64,000 nucleotides of DNA from assembly GCA_021732445.1 (NCBI GenBank), contig JAKFUZ010000034.1, positions 17,912 to 81,911 of the forward strand. The letters run 5' to 3'. The stretch's first letter is position 1, and the number at the start of each line of letters is the position of its first letter. The DNA is from Sphingomonas sp. Lineage in GTDB: Bacteria; Pseudomonadota; Alphaproteobacteria; Sphingomonadales; Sphingomonadaceae. The notes below the pieces were generated by a model. The model saw only the letters and a list, made by a program, of their open reading frames with translations, did no database searches and was not told the origin of the DNA. The translations under genes were made by a program, and so were the position numbers. Shown in pieces: positions 27,576 through 36,219 of the stretch.

Positions 27576-28949
27576 ATGGCCGTCAATTGGGCCCCCGATA
27601 GCTGGACCGCACACGAGGCGCGCCAGCTCCCGCATTACCCCGATGCCACCGCGCTCGACGCGGCAACGGGCACGCTGCGCAACTATCCACCGCTCGTTTT
27701 CGCCGGTGAAGCGCGCGACCTGACGGCTGATTTGGGGCGCGTGGCGGAAGGCAAGGCCTTTTTGCTGCAAGGCGGCGACTGTGCCGAGAGCTTTGCCGAG
27801 TTTCACCCCAACAACATTCGCGACACATTTCGCGTGCTGCTGCAAATGGCGGTCGTGCTGACCTTCGCCTCCAAGCTTCCGACCGTGAAGCTCGGGCGCA
27901 TGGCCGGCCAGTTCGCCAAGCCGCGTTCCACCGAAACCGAAGTGCAAAACGGCGTGGAGCTGCCCAGCTATCGCGGCGACAATGTCAACGACATCGCCTT
28001 TACGGCTGAAGGCCGCACGCCTGACCCGCAACGGATGATTCAGGGCTATCTGCAATCGGCGGCCACGCTCAACCTGCTGCGCGCCTTTGCGAGCGGCGGC
28101 TATGCCAATCTGCACCAGGTGCACCGCTGGACGCACGACTTTATGGGCCGCAGCCCGTGGGCCAAGAAATTCGCCGACGTGGCCGACCGGATCGGCGAGG
28201 CGCTTGATTTCATGGAAGCATGCGGCATCAACCCCGAAACGGTGCCGCAACTGAAAGGAACGCAGTTTTACACCAGCCATGAGGCGCTGCTGCTTCCCTA
28301 TGAGCAGGCGCTGACCCGGCAGGATTCGCTGACCGGCGACTGGTATGACACCAGCGCACATTTTCTGTGGATTGGCGACCGCACGCGCTTTGACGGTTCG
28401 GCGCATGTCGAGTTCATGCGTGGCATCGGCAATCCCATCGGCATGAAATGTGGGCCCAGCCTTGAGCCCGACGCGCTGCTGCGGCTGCTTGATGTGCTCA
28501 ATCCGGCGCGGGTGCCGGGTCGGATGACGCTTATCACTCGCTATGGCCACGACAAGATCGAAGCCGGGCTGCCCAGGCTCATCCGGGCGGCAAAGCGCGA
28601 AGGCCACCCGGTCGTGTGGAGCTGTGACCCGATGCACGGCAACGTCGTCAAAGCCGCCAACGGCTATAAAACGCGCCCGTTCGAGCGGATTCTGGCCGAA
28701 GTGCGCGGCTTTTTTGCGGTCCACCGCGCAGAGGGAACGATCGCGGGGGGCATCCACACAGAGATGACCGGGCAAAATGTGACCGAGTGCACCGGCGGCG
28801 CCGTGGATGTGACCGAACAGTCGCTGGCCGACCGCTACCACACCCATTGCGACCCGCGGCTGAACGCCAGCCAAAGCCTTGAACTCGCCTTCCTGCTGGC
28901 CGAAATGCTCAATGTGGAAATGGCCGAACGCCGCCGGGCGGCTGCTTGA
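27576..28949 (+). CDS. Class II 3-deoxy-7-phosphoheptulonate (DAHP) synthase
   Basis: First enzyme of the shikimate pathway: phosphoenolpyruvate plus erythrose-4-phosphate gives DAHP. The 457 aa protein is the plant/actinobacterial class II type. It starts [20 protein letters not shown] and contains [29 protein letters not shown] and WSCDPMHGN, with the metal-binding cysteine in GGDCAE. ATG at 27576 matches the usual N-terminus; the frame continues upstream to 27510 without a better site. No other aromatic genes are adjacent. A tRNA gene follows about 50 bases downstream. Confidence 0.96.
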   Translation: MAVNWAPDSWTAHEARQLPHYPDATALDAATGTLRNYPPLVFAGEARDLTADLGRVAEGKAFLLQGGDCAESFAEFHPNNIRDTFRVLLQMAVVLTFASKLPTVKLGRMAGQFAKPRSTETEVQNGVELPSYRGDNVNDIAFTAEGRTPDPQRMIQGYLQSAATLNLLRAFASGGYANLHQVHRWTHDFMGRSPWAKKFADVADRIGEALDFMEACGINPETVPQLKGTQFYTSHEALLLPYEQALTRQDSLTGDWYDTSAHFLWIGDRTRFDGSAHVEFMRGIGNPIGMKCGPSLEPDALLRLLDVLNPARVPGRMTLITRYGHDKIEAGLPRLIRAAKREGHPVVWSCDPMHGNVVKAANGYKTRPFERILAEVRGFFAVHRAEGTIAGGIHTEMTGQNVTECTGGAVDVTEQSLADRYHTHCDPRLNASQSLELAFLLAEMLNVEMAERRRAAA

Positions 28950-28996
28950 CGGGCCAGTGGCACCTGCCTATGCCGCCTTGCCCGATCAGGCACCGT

Positions 28997-29071
28997 GGCC
29001 CCTTCGTCTAGCGGTTAGGACGTCGCCCTCTCACGGCGAAAACACGGGTTCGATTCCCGTAGGGGTCACCA
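28997..29071 (+). tRNA. tRNA-Glu (CTC anticodon), CCA encoded
   Basis: This 75-base cloverleaf includes the encoded CCA. The acceptor GGCCCCT pairs with AGGGGTC. The anticodon stem TCGCC/GGCGA closes a CTCTCAC loop with anticodon CTC, and the T-arm is CGGGTTCGATTCCCG. It lies directly after the DAHP synthase gene. I saw no integrase or duplicated tRNA end downstream. Confidence 0.97.
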
Positions 29072-29159
29072 TCGCCGAGCCAGAATCACGGGGATTCAGT
29101 GTTTTGGGGGCGACAGGGCGAAAGTCGCCGCGCATGTCGCCCCACAGTTTCGGTAGGCT

Positions 29160-29813
29160 TCACGGAGCCGACCAGCGCCGCATGAGATTATGATACAGCG
29201 CCGTCAGCCCGACACGTTGCGCAGCCGCGCTGGGCAGCGATTGAATTATGCCGTCGAGCGCAAACAGCATCGCGCGCGCGTCGTGATCGCGCACCAGGCT
29301 CTGCACCCAGAAAAAACAGGCTTCGCGCTCGCCAACGGTTACCGGTTCAACCCGGTGCACGCGACCTGCCGGATATAGAAAAAGGTCGCCCGCACCCAGC
29401 TTAACGCCCGGCGCGCCGTCGATCACAAGTTCTCCACCTCGATAGGCATCGGGCGCGCTCAAAAACAAGGTTGCCGACAGGTCGAGCCGCATCCGCCCGC
29501 GCATGAGCGGCCGGATCGCATTGTCGACATGGTCACCATAGGCTTCGCCGCCGGCATAGCGGTTGAACAGCGGCGGCGCGATTTGCGCGGCGAGCGCCGC
29601 CGACGCAAACGCCCCGCTGCGCGCGAGCGCGCCAAGGACGACCGCGCCGGCTTCACGCCCCGCCGGATCATCCTCGCCGAGCTGCCTGTTGCGCTTGACC
29701 ATCGCCGAGAGCGGCCCGGCGGTGGCGCGGCCATCCACCCATTGCCCGCGGGCGATCAGCGCGCGCACTTGGGCAATCTCTTCGGTCGTCAGGACTGCGG
29801 TGATTTCAAGCAT
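29160..29813 (-). CDS. PKHD-type Fe(II)/2-oxoglutarate hydroxylase (PiuC/YbiX-like)
   Basis: PiuC/YbiX proteins accompany TonB-dependent siderophore receptors; their substrate is not settled. The 217 aa protein has the prolyl-4-hydroxylase-like core with H95-V-D97 (YGDHVDNAI), the distal H153 (GRVHRVEP) and the GERxxxFFWVQSLVRD end that marks the PKHD group. The ATG at 29813 begins MLEITAVLTTEEI, the usual start. It lies 36 bases after the TonB receptor stop on the same strand, so they probably form an iron-regulated operon. I could not find a convincing Fur site. Confidence 0.92.
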   Translation of the reverse strand: MLEITAVLTTEEIAQVRALIARGQWVDGRATAGPLSAMVKRNRQLGEDDPAGREAGAVVLGALARSGAFASAALAAQIAPPLFNRYAGGEAYGDHVDNAIRPLMRGRMRLDLSATLFLSAPDAYRGGELVIDGAPGVKLGAGDLFLYPAGRVHRVEPVTVGEREACFFWVQSLVRDHDARAMLFALDGIIQSLPSAAAQRVGLTALYHNLMRRWSAP

Positions 29814-29849
29814 CGCCGCAATGCTACCCCAGATCGCCCGGCGACGCGC

Positions 29850-32048
29850 TCAAAAAACTGCCTTGAGTGCAACAAGGACCGTGCGCCCGGCACCGGGAAT
29901 CACATGAAACGGGTGCAGCTGATCGTAATATAGCGTGTCAGTGAGGTTATTGGCGGCTACCGACAGATCGACCCTGCGCGTCAAGCGATAGCGGGCGCTG
30001 AGATCGAGCACCGCATAGCCTGGTGCGACGAGATAGAGCGCGGGCGTGTTCTGCGCGACACGATCAGCGGCGGCGGTGACGTTCATTCCCAGATTGAAAC
30101 GCGACGTCACATCGTAGGCCGTGCTGAAAAAGCCACTGTGCCGCGGGGTGATCGGCAATGGCGCGCCGACGATCGGGCCACCAGGGGCAGACGCCAGCGT
30201 GCGGCTGTCGAGATAGCTGTAGCCGAGCTTGACATCCCACCCCGGCAGCGGTGTGCCGCCAAACTCGATCTCGATCCCGTCCACCCGCTGACGCCCGCCC
30301 AGCGCGTTGAAGCCTGGCGTGGTGGGATTGGGCACGCGTGCATTGTCTTTTTCAATCCGGAACAGCGACGCGCTCAGCAAGCCGCGCCCGCCCGGCACCT
30401 GCCATTTGGCACCCGCCTCGACGGAAAAGCTCGTCTCGGGCGGCAGGTTGATATTCGCCTCGGCCACCGATCGCCCTGCCGACACGAGCGATTCAATCCC
30501 CTCGCCCGACGGATTGAACGAATTGACGTAGCCGGCATAGAGCGTAAGTGACGGAACGGGCTTGTATAACAGGGCACCGCGATAGCTGAATTTGCGATCG
30601 GCGCGCGCTATGGTCGTGGCGCGGTCGGCGGCGCCGGTCGCAGTGAAGCGGGTGCTGGTGTAGCGGGTGGAAAAACTGTCCCAGCGCAGCCCGATGATCG
30701 CGCGCCAATGGGGGCCGACCTCGATAGTGTCGATCGCAAACACCCCGAAGGCGAGCGACCGCGCTCTGGCGCGCAGCCGCACGAAGCTGCTTGTGCCATC
30801 AGCATAAAAGCGGCTGACTGGGGAGACGAGCGGGATCGACGGCACATTGGTGTTAGTGACATAGACCGGATCGGCCCCTTCACGGGCGGCCTCCAGCCCG
30901 GCGACCAGCACATGGCGGGTGGCACCCAGGCCGAATGCCGTTTGAAGATCGGCCTGCCCTTGGAAGAAGATATCGCGGCTGGTGCCCTGGAACAAGCTGC
31001 GGGAAACGGTGATCCGGTCAAGCGGCGTCGTGCGCAGCGTGCCCGGCGGCAGCACCGCCTCGCTATAGCGAAAATCGCGACTATTGTTTGAATAACGGAG
31101 CTGCACGCGCAGAAGGGCCTGCGCCGTCACTTCATGCTCGATCCGGCCGGTCGCGATATTGACGTTGGTATTCAGGCGATCGTTGCTGAACCCATAATAG
31201 GTGTTGCGCGCGACGGGCACCGGCAGCCCCGGATCGGCCTGTGTCCCGGCGTACCAGGGAATGCCGTAATCGGGCCGGTTGCGCTCCTCCTGATGAAGAT
31301 AGCCAAGGAACAGCCGCGAGGCGGTTCCAAGCCCGAAGCCCAGCTTTGGCGCGACTGCCCAGCGGCGGAACAATGCGCCGTCCCGCGCCGCCACCCCCGA
31401 TCGATGCACGACCGCATCAAACCGCAGCGCGCTGCCTGAGCCAAGCAGGTCCGCGATATTGGCGTCAGCGGTGGCGCGCAGCGTGTCGTCCAGTCCTGCC
31501 TGAACCGCCACTTCGCCACTCGTGGTCTGTGTCGGCCGGCGGGTCGTCCGCGCGATCAATCCGCCGGTTGCGCCGCGCCCAAACAGGATGGCCGAAGGGC
31601 CCTTCAGCACATCAATGCGCGCATCGTCAAAAGTGTCTCGAAAATAATAGCCATAATCGCGGGCATTATCCACGAACAGGTCATTGCGCGTTGTAAAGCC
31701 GCGCAGGATTGCATTGTTGCCCTGGAAGCTGGTCTCGCCCGCGCCAAGGCTGAGGCCTGCGACATTGCGCAACGCATCATTGAGGTTGGAGACACCGCGC
31801 CGTTCGAGTTCCTCGCGCGAAATGGTGGTGATCGCCTGCGGTTGCTCAGCGACCGGCAGCGTCAGCCGATCAACCGTCGCCTGCGTCGTCCGCAATCCGA
31901 TCACGGTGACGTCGGTCTTGGTGTCTTGGCTTGCATTGGCCGTCTCGTGCGCCGCCGCCGTGCACGGCACCACCCCAAGCGCCAGCGCAAGGCTGGCCGC
32001 CATATCGCCTGCCGCAATGGCGCGGCGCCCTCGCGAACCGCCAGCCAT
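29850..32048 (-). CDS. TonB-dependent siderophore receptor
   Basis: Outer-membrane gated channel importing ferric siderophore, probably a catecholate type by similarity to PiuA/Fiu (inference). About 732 aa: a signal region (AASLALALGVVPCTAAA), a TonB-box-like DVTVIG, a plug domain and a 22-strand barrel ending in phenylalanine. Plug landmarks are PQAITTISREELERRGV, LRNVAGLS, ILRGFTTRNDLFVD and DVLKGPSAILFGRGATGG. The frame is open to 32102; ATG at 32048 puts the signal peptide close to the N-terminus, but ribosome sites are weak for all candidates, so the start is uncertain. The PKHD hydroxylase follows. Confidence 0.92.
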   Translation of the reverse strand: MAGGSRGRRAIAAGDMAASLALALGVVPCTAAAHETANASQDTKTDVTVIGLRTTQATVDRLTLPVAEQPQAITTISREELERRGVSNLNDALRNVAGLSLGAGETSFQGNNAILRGFTTRNDLFVDNARDYGYYFRDTFDDARIDVLKGPSAILFGRGATGGLIARTTRRPTQTTSGEVAVQAGLDDTLRATADANIADLLGSGSALRFDAVVHRSGVAARDGALFRRWAVAPKLGFGLGTASRLFLGYLHQEERNRPDYGIPWYAGTQADPGLPVPVARNTYYGFSNDRLNTNVNIATGRIEHEVTAQALLRVQLRYSNNSRDFRYSEAVLPPGTLRTTPLDRITVSRSLFQGTSRDIFFQGQADLQTAFGLGATRHVLVAGLEAAREGADPVYVTNTNVPSIPLVSPVSRFYADGTSSFVRLRARARSLAFGVFAIDTIEVGPHWRAIIGLRWDSFSTRYTSTRFTATGAADRATTIARADRKFSYRGALLYKPVPSLTLYAGYVNSFNPSGEGIESLVSAGRSVAEANINLPPETSFSVEAGAKWQVPGGRGLLSASLFRIEKDNARVPNPTTPGFNALGGRQRVDGIEIEFGGTPLPGWDVKLGYSYLDSRTLASAPGGPIVGAPLPITPRHSGFFSTAYDVTSRFNLGMNVTAAADRVAQNTPALYLVAPGYAVLDLSARYRLTRRVDLSVAANNLTDTLYYDQLHPFHVIPGAGRTVLVALKAVF

Positions 32049-32426
32049 TGTCACGCCGCCACTTGACCGCGCCTGTGCAACGCTTGGTCGGCGCGGCAGC
32101 ACCAGCCGTCCGTAACGCGCGAACAGGCGCTGTCGGCCGTTGGCGCGGTTCCCTGCCCATCACGCCGCCCAAAGTTTTTGGAAAATCCGGCGCTCGCAGG
32201 CTGCCCGGCACCGCCAAAGCACCGGGCGCAAAACACGCGCCCACGCGCCGCCCAGGCGATTTCGCCTCCCCCCAGAACCATCGCCACCCTCCTGGCTAGT
32301 CGTAGCCTGCTTAGCGCAAGCAATCTTGGGAGTCAGTCGAAATGATCGGATTGCGCCAGGAAGCGCCTTCCCAGGCATCTACGGCGCGCAAGCGGCGGGG
32401 CAGCTCGCGCCCAGGCGTCGCTAGAT
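32049..32426. other. Intergenic region upstream of the TonB receptor
   Basis: About 370 GC-rich bases without a credible gene; short frames on both strands have atypical composition. The receptor promoter should lie here. The only palindrome I noticed is TGCTTAGCGCAAGCA at 32308-32322, with five-base arms, which does not match a known Fur or Irr box well. Confidence 0.4.
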
Positions 32427-33188
32427 ACCGCCTGCCATGACCTCGCGCCCCACCATTTGCAGCCCGGCGCTAATGTCGGCCAGACACGCGTCGATGAGCG
32501 GCTGTGCGGTTGCCCGCACCACGAAATTGGCCCCCACCCGGCCCTCGCGGAAAAATGGGTAGCTGCCAATCGCCACCCCTTCATACCGACGCTCGACGTC
32601 GCGCAGCAAATCGGCGACTTCGCTTTCGGCAACCCAGCACCCGATTGTCGCCGACAGCAGCGGTAAGCCGCCTTCAAGCGTGCCGGTCAGCGCGTCGAGC
32701 ATGCCGGCGGTAATATGCGGCACGCCGGCCATGATGAAGATATTGCCGTGGCGAATGCCAGGCGCGCCCGACATGCGGTTTTCGATCAGGTCGGCGCCAT
32801 CCGGCACGCGGGCCATGCGCTTGCGGGCATCGGTCAGGCCGCCGCGCGTTTCATAATAGCGTTCGAGCACCGCCACCGCCTGCGGGTGATGGACGACCGC
32901 GACGCCAAGCGCGGCCGCAATCGCATCGACCGTTATGTCGTCATGGGTTGGCCCGATGCCGCCGGTGGTGAACAGATAATCGTTGCGCGCGCGCAAGCTG
33001 TTGACCGCTTCCACGATCGCCGGGGTCTTGTCGGCAACGACCCGCACCTCGGCGAGCCTGATGCCCTGCGCGTTCAGCCAAACCGCGATTTGCGCGACAT
33101 TCTTGTCCTGCGTGCGCCCCGACAGTATCTCGTCGCCAATTACGACGAGCGCTGCAGTCCAGATGCGGTGGGGGGCGCTTGGGGTCAT
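32421..33188 (-). CDS. CinA-like molybdopterin-binding domain protein
   Basis: This protein carries the MoCF_biosynth domain found at the N-terminus of CinA/competence-damage-inducible proteins. It has 255 aa from ATG at 33188 and contains ALVVIGDEILSGRTQDKN, VVADKTPAIVEAVNSL, LFTTGGIGPTHDDITVDAIA and FIMAGVPHI, all typical. The C-terminal nicotinamide-nucleotide amidase domain of full CinA is absent, giving the short form that occurs alone in many alphaproteobacteria. Its function in the short form is not established. It is divergent from methionine aminopeptidase with about 65 bases between starts. An upstream TTG at 33224 would add 12 residues. Confidence 0.9.
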   Translation of the reverse strand: MTPSAPHRIWTAALVVIGDEILSGRTQDKNVAQIAVWLNAQGIRLAEVRVVADKTPAIVEAVNSLRARNDYLFTTGGIGPTHDDITVDAIAAALGVAVVHHPQAVAVLERYYETRGGLTDARKRMARVPDGADLIENRMSGAPGIRHGNIFIMAGVPHITAGMLDALTGTLEGGLPLLSATIGCWVAESEVADLLRDVERRYEGVAIGSYPFFREGRVGANFVVRATAQPLIDACLADISAGLQMVGREVMAGGI

Positions 33189-33253
33189 GCCCTGAGCGCA
33201 TAGCCCAGCGCCGGGCGCTGGCAAAGTCCCCGCGCGCGCGTTATACGCGTGAC

Positions 33254-34081
33254 ATGACAGAATATCTCGCAGTCACCAACGCCGATACGCCCATGGCCCG
33301 AACCGGCGCCATCAAACTCCACGGGCCTGAGGGTTTTGCAGGCATGCGCGCGGCTGGCAAGCTCGCCGCGGCCACGCTTGACATGCTCGTGCCGCATGTC
33401 GTGCCCGGCGTCACTACCGGCGAGCTTGATGATCTGGTCCGCAATTTCACCCTGGCCGGCGGCGCGGTGCCGGCAACCATGGGATATCGCGGCTATACAC
33501 ATAGCTGCTGCATTTCGATCAACCACGTGGTGTGCCACGGCATTCCTGGCGACAAAGCGCTTAAAAATGGCGACATCGTCAACATCGACGTCACCCCGCT
33601 GCTTGACGGATGGCACGGAGACACCAGCCGGATGTTTCTGGTCGGCGACGTCGCCATCAAGGCGCGCCGGCTGGTCGAGGTAACCTATGAAGCGCTGATG
33701 CTTGGCATTGCGCAGGCAAAGCCCGGCAATACCATGGGGGATGTCGCGCACGCCATTCAGAGTTTTGCCGAGCGTCACCGTTACGGCGTCGTGCGCGATT
33801 TTTGCGGGCACGGGGTGGGCAGAATGTTCCATGACGCGCCCGAAGTGGTGCATGTCGGCCAGCCGGGGACTGGCCCTGAACTGAAGCCCGGCATGTTCTT
33901 CACAGTTGAGCCGATGATCAACATCGGCCGGCCCGACGTGAAGCTGCTGGATGACGGGTGGACGGCGGTAACCCGCGACCGCTCGCTCTCGGCGCAGTTC
34001 GAACATTCGGTGGGCATCACCGAATCGGGCTGCGAAATTTTTACCAAGAGTTTGGCGGGACTTGACCGGCCACCTTATTGA
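33254..34081 (+). CDS. map: Type I methionine aminopeptidase
   Basis: Removes the initiator methionine from nascent proteins. The 275 aa protein has the two-metal site residues D112 (NIDVTP), D123 (HGDTSRMF), a histidine in GHGVGRMFHDAP, and glutamates in FTVEPM and QFEHSVGI, plus H95 (CHGIPG). It has a slightly extended N-terminus before KLHGPEGFAGMRAAGKLA. ATG at 33254 begins MTEYLAVTNADTP. The last codons and the stop lie inside the first unit of a 16-base tandem repeat, so the C-terminal residues (RPPY) may have changed by repeat expansion. Confidence 0.96.
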   Translation: MTEYLAVTNADTPMARTGAIKLHGPEGFAGMRAAGKLAAATLDMLVPHVVPGVTTGELDDLVRNFTLAGGAVPATMGYRGYTHSCCISINHVVCHGIPGDKALKNGDIVNIDVTPLLDGWHGDTSRMFLVGDVAIKARRLVEVTYEALMLGIAQAKPGNTMGDVAHAIQSFAERHRYGVVRDFCGHGVGRMFHDAPEVVHVGQPGTGPELKPGMFFTVEPMINIGRPDVKLLDDGWTAVTRDRSLSAQFEHSVGITESGCEIFTKSLAGLDRPPY

Positions 34082-34143
34082 TTGCCCACCTTATTGATTG
34101 CCCACCTCATTGGCTGGCCACCCAATAAGCGGTCACCTTATTG
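34070..34143. repeat. Short tandem repeat (16-base unit) with a hairpin between convergent genes
   Basis: CCACCTTATTG recurs at 34070, 34086 and (with one change) 34102, each followed by five spacer bases, giving a 16-base period. A further degenerate copy lies near 34118 and a CACCTTATTG at 34134. AATAAG at 34124-34129 and CTTATT at 34137-34142 form a six-base-pair hairpin with a seven-base loop. The array covers the stop codons of both map and the convergent immunity-like gene. Confidence 0.85.
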
Positions 34144-34638
34144 ACTTGATGGCCGATCGGCACCAAAGCCGATCATCGTTTCCCCGCTCAGCAAGACATA
34201 TGCTTCGCCACAAAGCAGCTTGGTGTCTGCCGGCGCGTCGCCCCACCTGGCAACCAGGCGCTGCGCGTCGTCGGCGACCAGGATCGGGCAAATCAGTTCC
34301 GCCGCGGGTGCGGGTGCGTCATCATCGAAACGGGCGGTTGAAAACCGGGGAATGCCGAGGCGGGTGACGCGCGGGACCGAAATGGCCGCCAGCCCATCAG
34401 CCTGCGCGGGCGCCATCACCAAGGTGGCACGGGTTAACCGGCCGGTGCTCATGTCGATCCCGCATTCAATCAGGGCCGTACCGTCGTCGTTACGGATAAT
34501 GACATTCGCAACGGCCGCCACGGCCGGCGCAAATTCGAGCGAAAGCGGCACATATGGATCGAAGGCTGCGCGGCCGCCATGGTCCGGTTCCACCGCAATG
34601 ACGGTGAGTTCGACAGGGTCAAGCGTTCGGCGGCGCAT
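34138..34638 (-). CDS. Hypothetical protein, candidate immunity partner of the toxin-like gene upstream
   Basis: I do not recognise the family. The 166 aa protein has no signal peptide or membrane helix, is acidic overall (ARFDDDAPAP, VADDAQRLV), and looks like an alpha/beta cytosolic protein: MRRRTLDPVELTVIAVEPDH, SLEFAPAVAAVANVIIRNDDG, GEAYVLLSGETMIGFGAD. It starts eight bases after the stop of the toxin-like gene on the same strand. Gene order toxin then small acidic protein is what toxin-immunity pairs show, so immunity is a reasonable hypothesis only. Its stop lies inside the repeat/hairpin shared with map. Confidence 0.7.
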   Translation of the reverse strand: MRRRTLDPVELTVIAVEPDHGGRAAFDPYVPLSLEFAPAVAAVANVIIRNDDGTALIECGIDMSTGRLTRATLVMAPAQADGLAAISVPRVTRLGIPRFSTARFDDDAPAPAAELICPILVADDAQRLVARWGDAPADTKLLCGEAYVLLSGETMIGFGADRPSSQ

Positions 34639-34646
34639 GCCTCATC

Positions 34647-35864
34647 TTAGAGCGCAAGCGCATGTTTGAGAACTGGTAACTGACCCGCTGCGCGCGGCGC
34701 CGAAAAGATCAGCTCCCATCCGCCTCCAGTGACCAGCTTTTCGTAAACGATACCCTGTTTGCCCGCAGCGGCCACCGCCGCCTGCAAACTCGCCAACTGA
34801 ACCTGCGACCCGACATTGACCAGGTTTGGCGAGACGCCGCGCCCCAGCAATGCGGTCGCATATTCGGCGATATGCTTGCTTGCATTGCCGTGAACCCAGA
34901 CTTTTGTTGCCCCGGCCGTCAGCTCGAACGATCGCGGCACCACCGTGCCTGCATAGACAGGCTGCGTTGCCTTGATTCCTGCCCACACCAGGCGCGAATT
35001 TGCCGCGACTCTGCCAAGCGATGCGAGCCCGGCCCCCAGAAGACCGACGCCGATGTCAACCCCAACACCGATCCTGCTGGCGGTCTCCGGGTCCGCACCC
35101 AATTGACGCGCGACGGCTTCGGCGGCCTGCTGTGTCTGGCTTTCCGCCGGAAGCCCGGTCCAGGCCTGACGGAACCCGGCCACGAAATTATCCGCCCCAT
35201 GGGCCGCGAGCACGCCGCCGCCAATTTTTGTGAGCGTCGTAGGTTCAGGCGCCAGAACCAGCGCACCGCCGACAACGGCTTCAACCCCGCCGCCAATTGC
35301 GCGCAACCCTCCCCAAACACGATTTTCAAGCGTCGGCCGATTGGCCGCAGCGGCAACACGCGCCGCAACATCTGCGCCACTTGCCGCCAATAGCGATGGC
35401 ACCAGGGAGGGTCTGGTTTTTGCAAAAGCATTTACCACGGCCTCAATCTGATCCGGGTTTGCTTTCAAGAATTTGGCTGCCGCCGCGACATTCCCCCGCT
35501 CGGCCAGCGCTTGCACCGAACTGGGGCGCCCGGTCTCGGCCCGCGCCTGAAGCGCACTCGCCGAAGGCGACACGCCCAACCGGCCAGGAGCCGAGCGCGC
35601 GGACGCATATTCGCCCTGCTGCACGGGGGTGAATTGCGCCAAAAGGGCAGCCTCGACCCCATGCCCCAGCGCAACATCCTGCGCCCTCACACGATCAACC
35701 GCCTGGCGTGCCGCGCTGATGTCCACCCCGCCATGCCGGGTTGCTGCGGCAAGAATGTCGGTTGCAAGCACCTGCTGGTCAACATGCGCAGCAAGGGGCC
35801 TGTCACCAAGCGGCGCTTGCCCCAAAGGCGGTCGATCCAGAGTAACGCCTCCAGCCAAAGCCAT
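34647..35864 (-). CDS. Polymorphic-toxin-like protein (pretoxin region plus C-terminal effector-like domain)
   Basis: This 405 aa protein appears modular. Residues 1-180 are helical and Ala-rich without a recognised secretion domain. Residues 183-300 form a Gly/Ala-rich region (GLRAIGGGVEAVVGGALVLA, then EPTTLTK and GADNFVAGFRQAW) that resembles the pretoxin segments of bacterial polymorphic toxins. Residues 308-405 form a compact C-terminal domain (VPRSFELTAGATKVWVHGNA through GGWELIFSAPRAAGQLPVLK) resembling CdiA/Rhs-type C-terminal effector domains of unassigned activity. No signal peptide, VgrG, Rhs, CdiB or T6SS gene is nearby, so delivery is unknown. The ATG has AGGAG eight bases upstream. 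These similarities are from memory of the family patterns. Confidence 0.72.
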   Translation of the reverse strand: MALAGGVTLDRPPLGQAPLGDRPLAAHVDQQVLATDILAAATRHGGVDISAARQAVDRVRAQDVALGHGVEAALLAQFTPVQQGEYASARSAPGRLGVSPSASALQARAETGRPSSVQALAERGNVAAAAKFLKANPDQIEAVVNAFAKTRPSLVPSLLAASGADVAARVAAAANRPTLENRVWGGLRAIGGGVEAVVGGALVLAPEPTTLTKIGGGVLAAHGADNFVAGFRQAWTGLPAESQTQQAAEAVARQLGADPETASRIGVGVDIGVGLLGAGLASLGRVAANSRLVWAGIKATQPVYAGTVVPRSFELTAGATKVWVHGNASKHIAEYATALLGRGVSPNLVNVGSQVQLASLQAAVAAAGKQGIVYEKLVTGGGWELIFSAPRAAGQLPVLKHALAL

Positions 35865-36219
35865 TGCATCTTCTCCTGACAGTGGCCAAAGACATAGCGA
35901 GAAGGCGGCGCCGGGTATCTAATCGAATGGTTTAGGCGATCGCCAGCAGCGAGGAGTGCTCCGGTCCCGACCGACCAATCGCGGCTTGGTGTTTGAGCAT
36001 CAGGCGCCGGACACGATCGCACTAGCGCATCGGAATATGCCCTGGCCATTGCCAAGACCGTCTGCGCCAGCCTCACGCGGGGACGAACGGCGGGGACGAA
36101 CGGGTGTCGACCGGCCGCACCGTGGCAGCGCCTGCATACTTAACGGGATCGTTACGAAATCCCGATAACAGGCAGGTTCCGCCCCTGACCGGGCGTTTAG
36201 GCAAGCTGAGGGACATGCC
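35865..36219. promoter_or_regulatory. Divergent intergenic region with a FliA-like promoter for the chemoreceptor
   Basis: 355 bases between the toxin-like gene and the chemoreceptor, with no credible gene. TAAC at 36141-36144 and CCCGATAA at 36161-36168, 16 bases apart, resemble the flagellar sigma-28 consensus TAAA-N15-GCCGATAA. The same stretch contains the inverted repeat CGGGAT-N9-ATCCCG (36144-36164). A 13-base direct repeat CGGGGACGAACGG occurs twice in tandem at 36078-36103. Confidence 0.5.

Noticed and set aside
27507..28874. 455-codon leftward open frame inside the DAHP synthase gene
   Set aside because: Antisense to a gene with clear class II DAHP synthase motifs; no recognisable domain of its own.
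28997..29160. Genomic-island attachment site at the tRNA-Glu gene
   Set aside because: No integrase and no duplicated tRNA 3' end follow; downstream genes are ordinary iron-uptake genes.
32308..32322. Fur box upstream of the TonB receptor
   Set aside because: TGCTT-AGCGC-AAGCA is a small palindrome but does not match Fur or Irr consensus sequences.
34070..34143. CRISPR-like array
   Set aside because: The period is only 16 bases with a five-base spacer that is itself mostly repeated; there are no cas genes.
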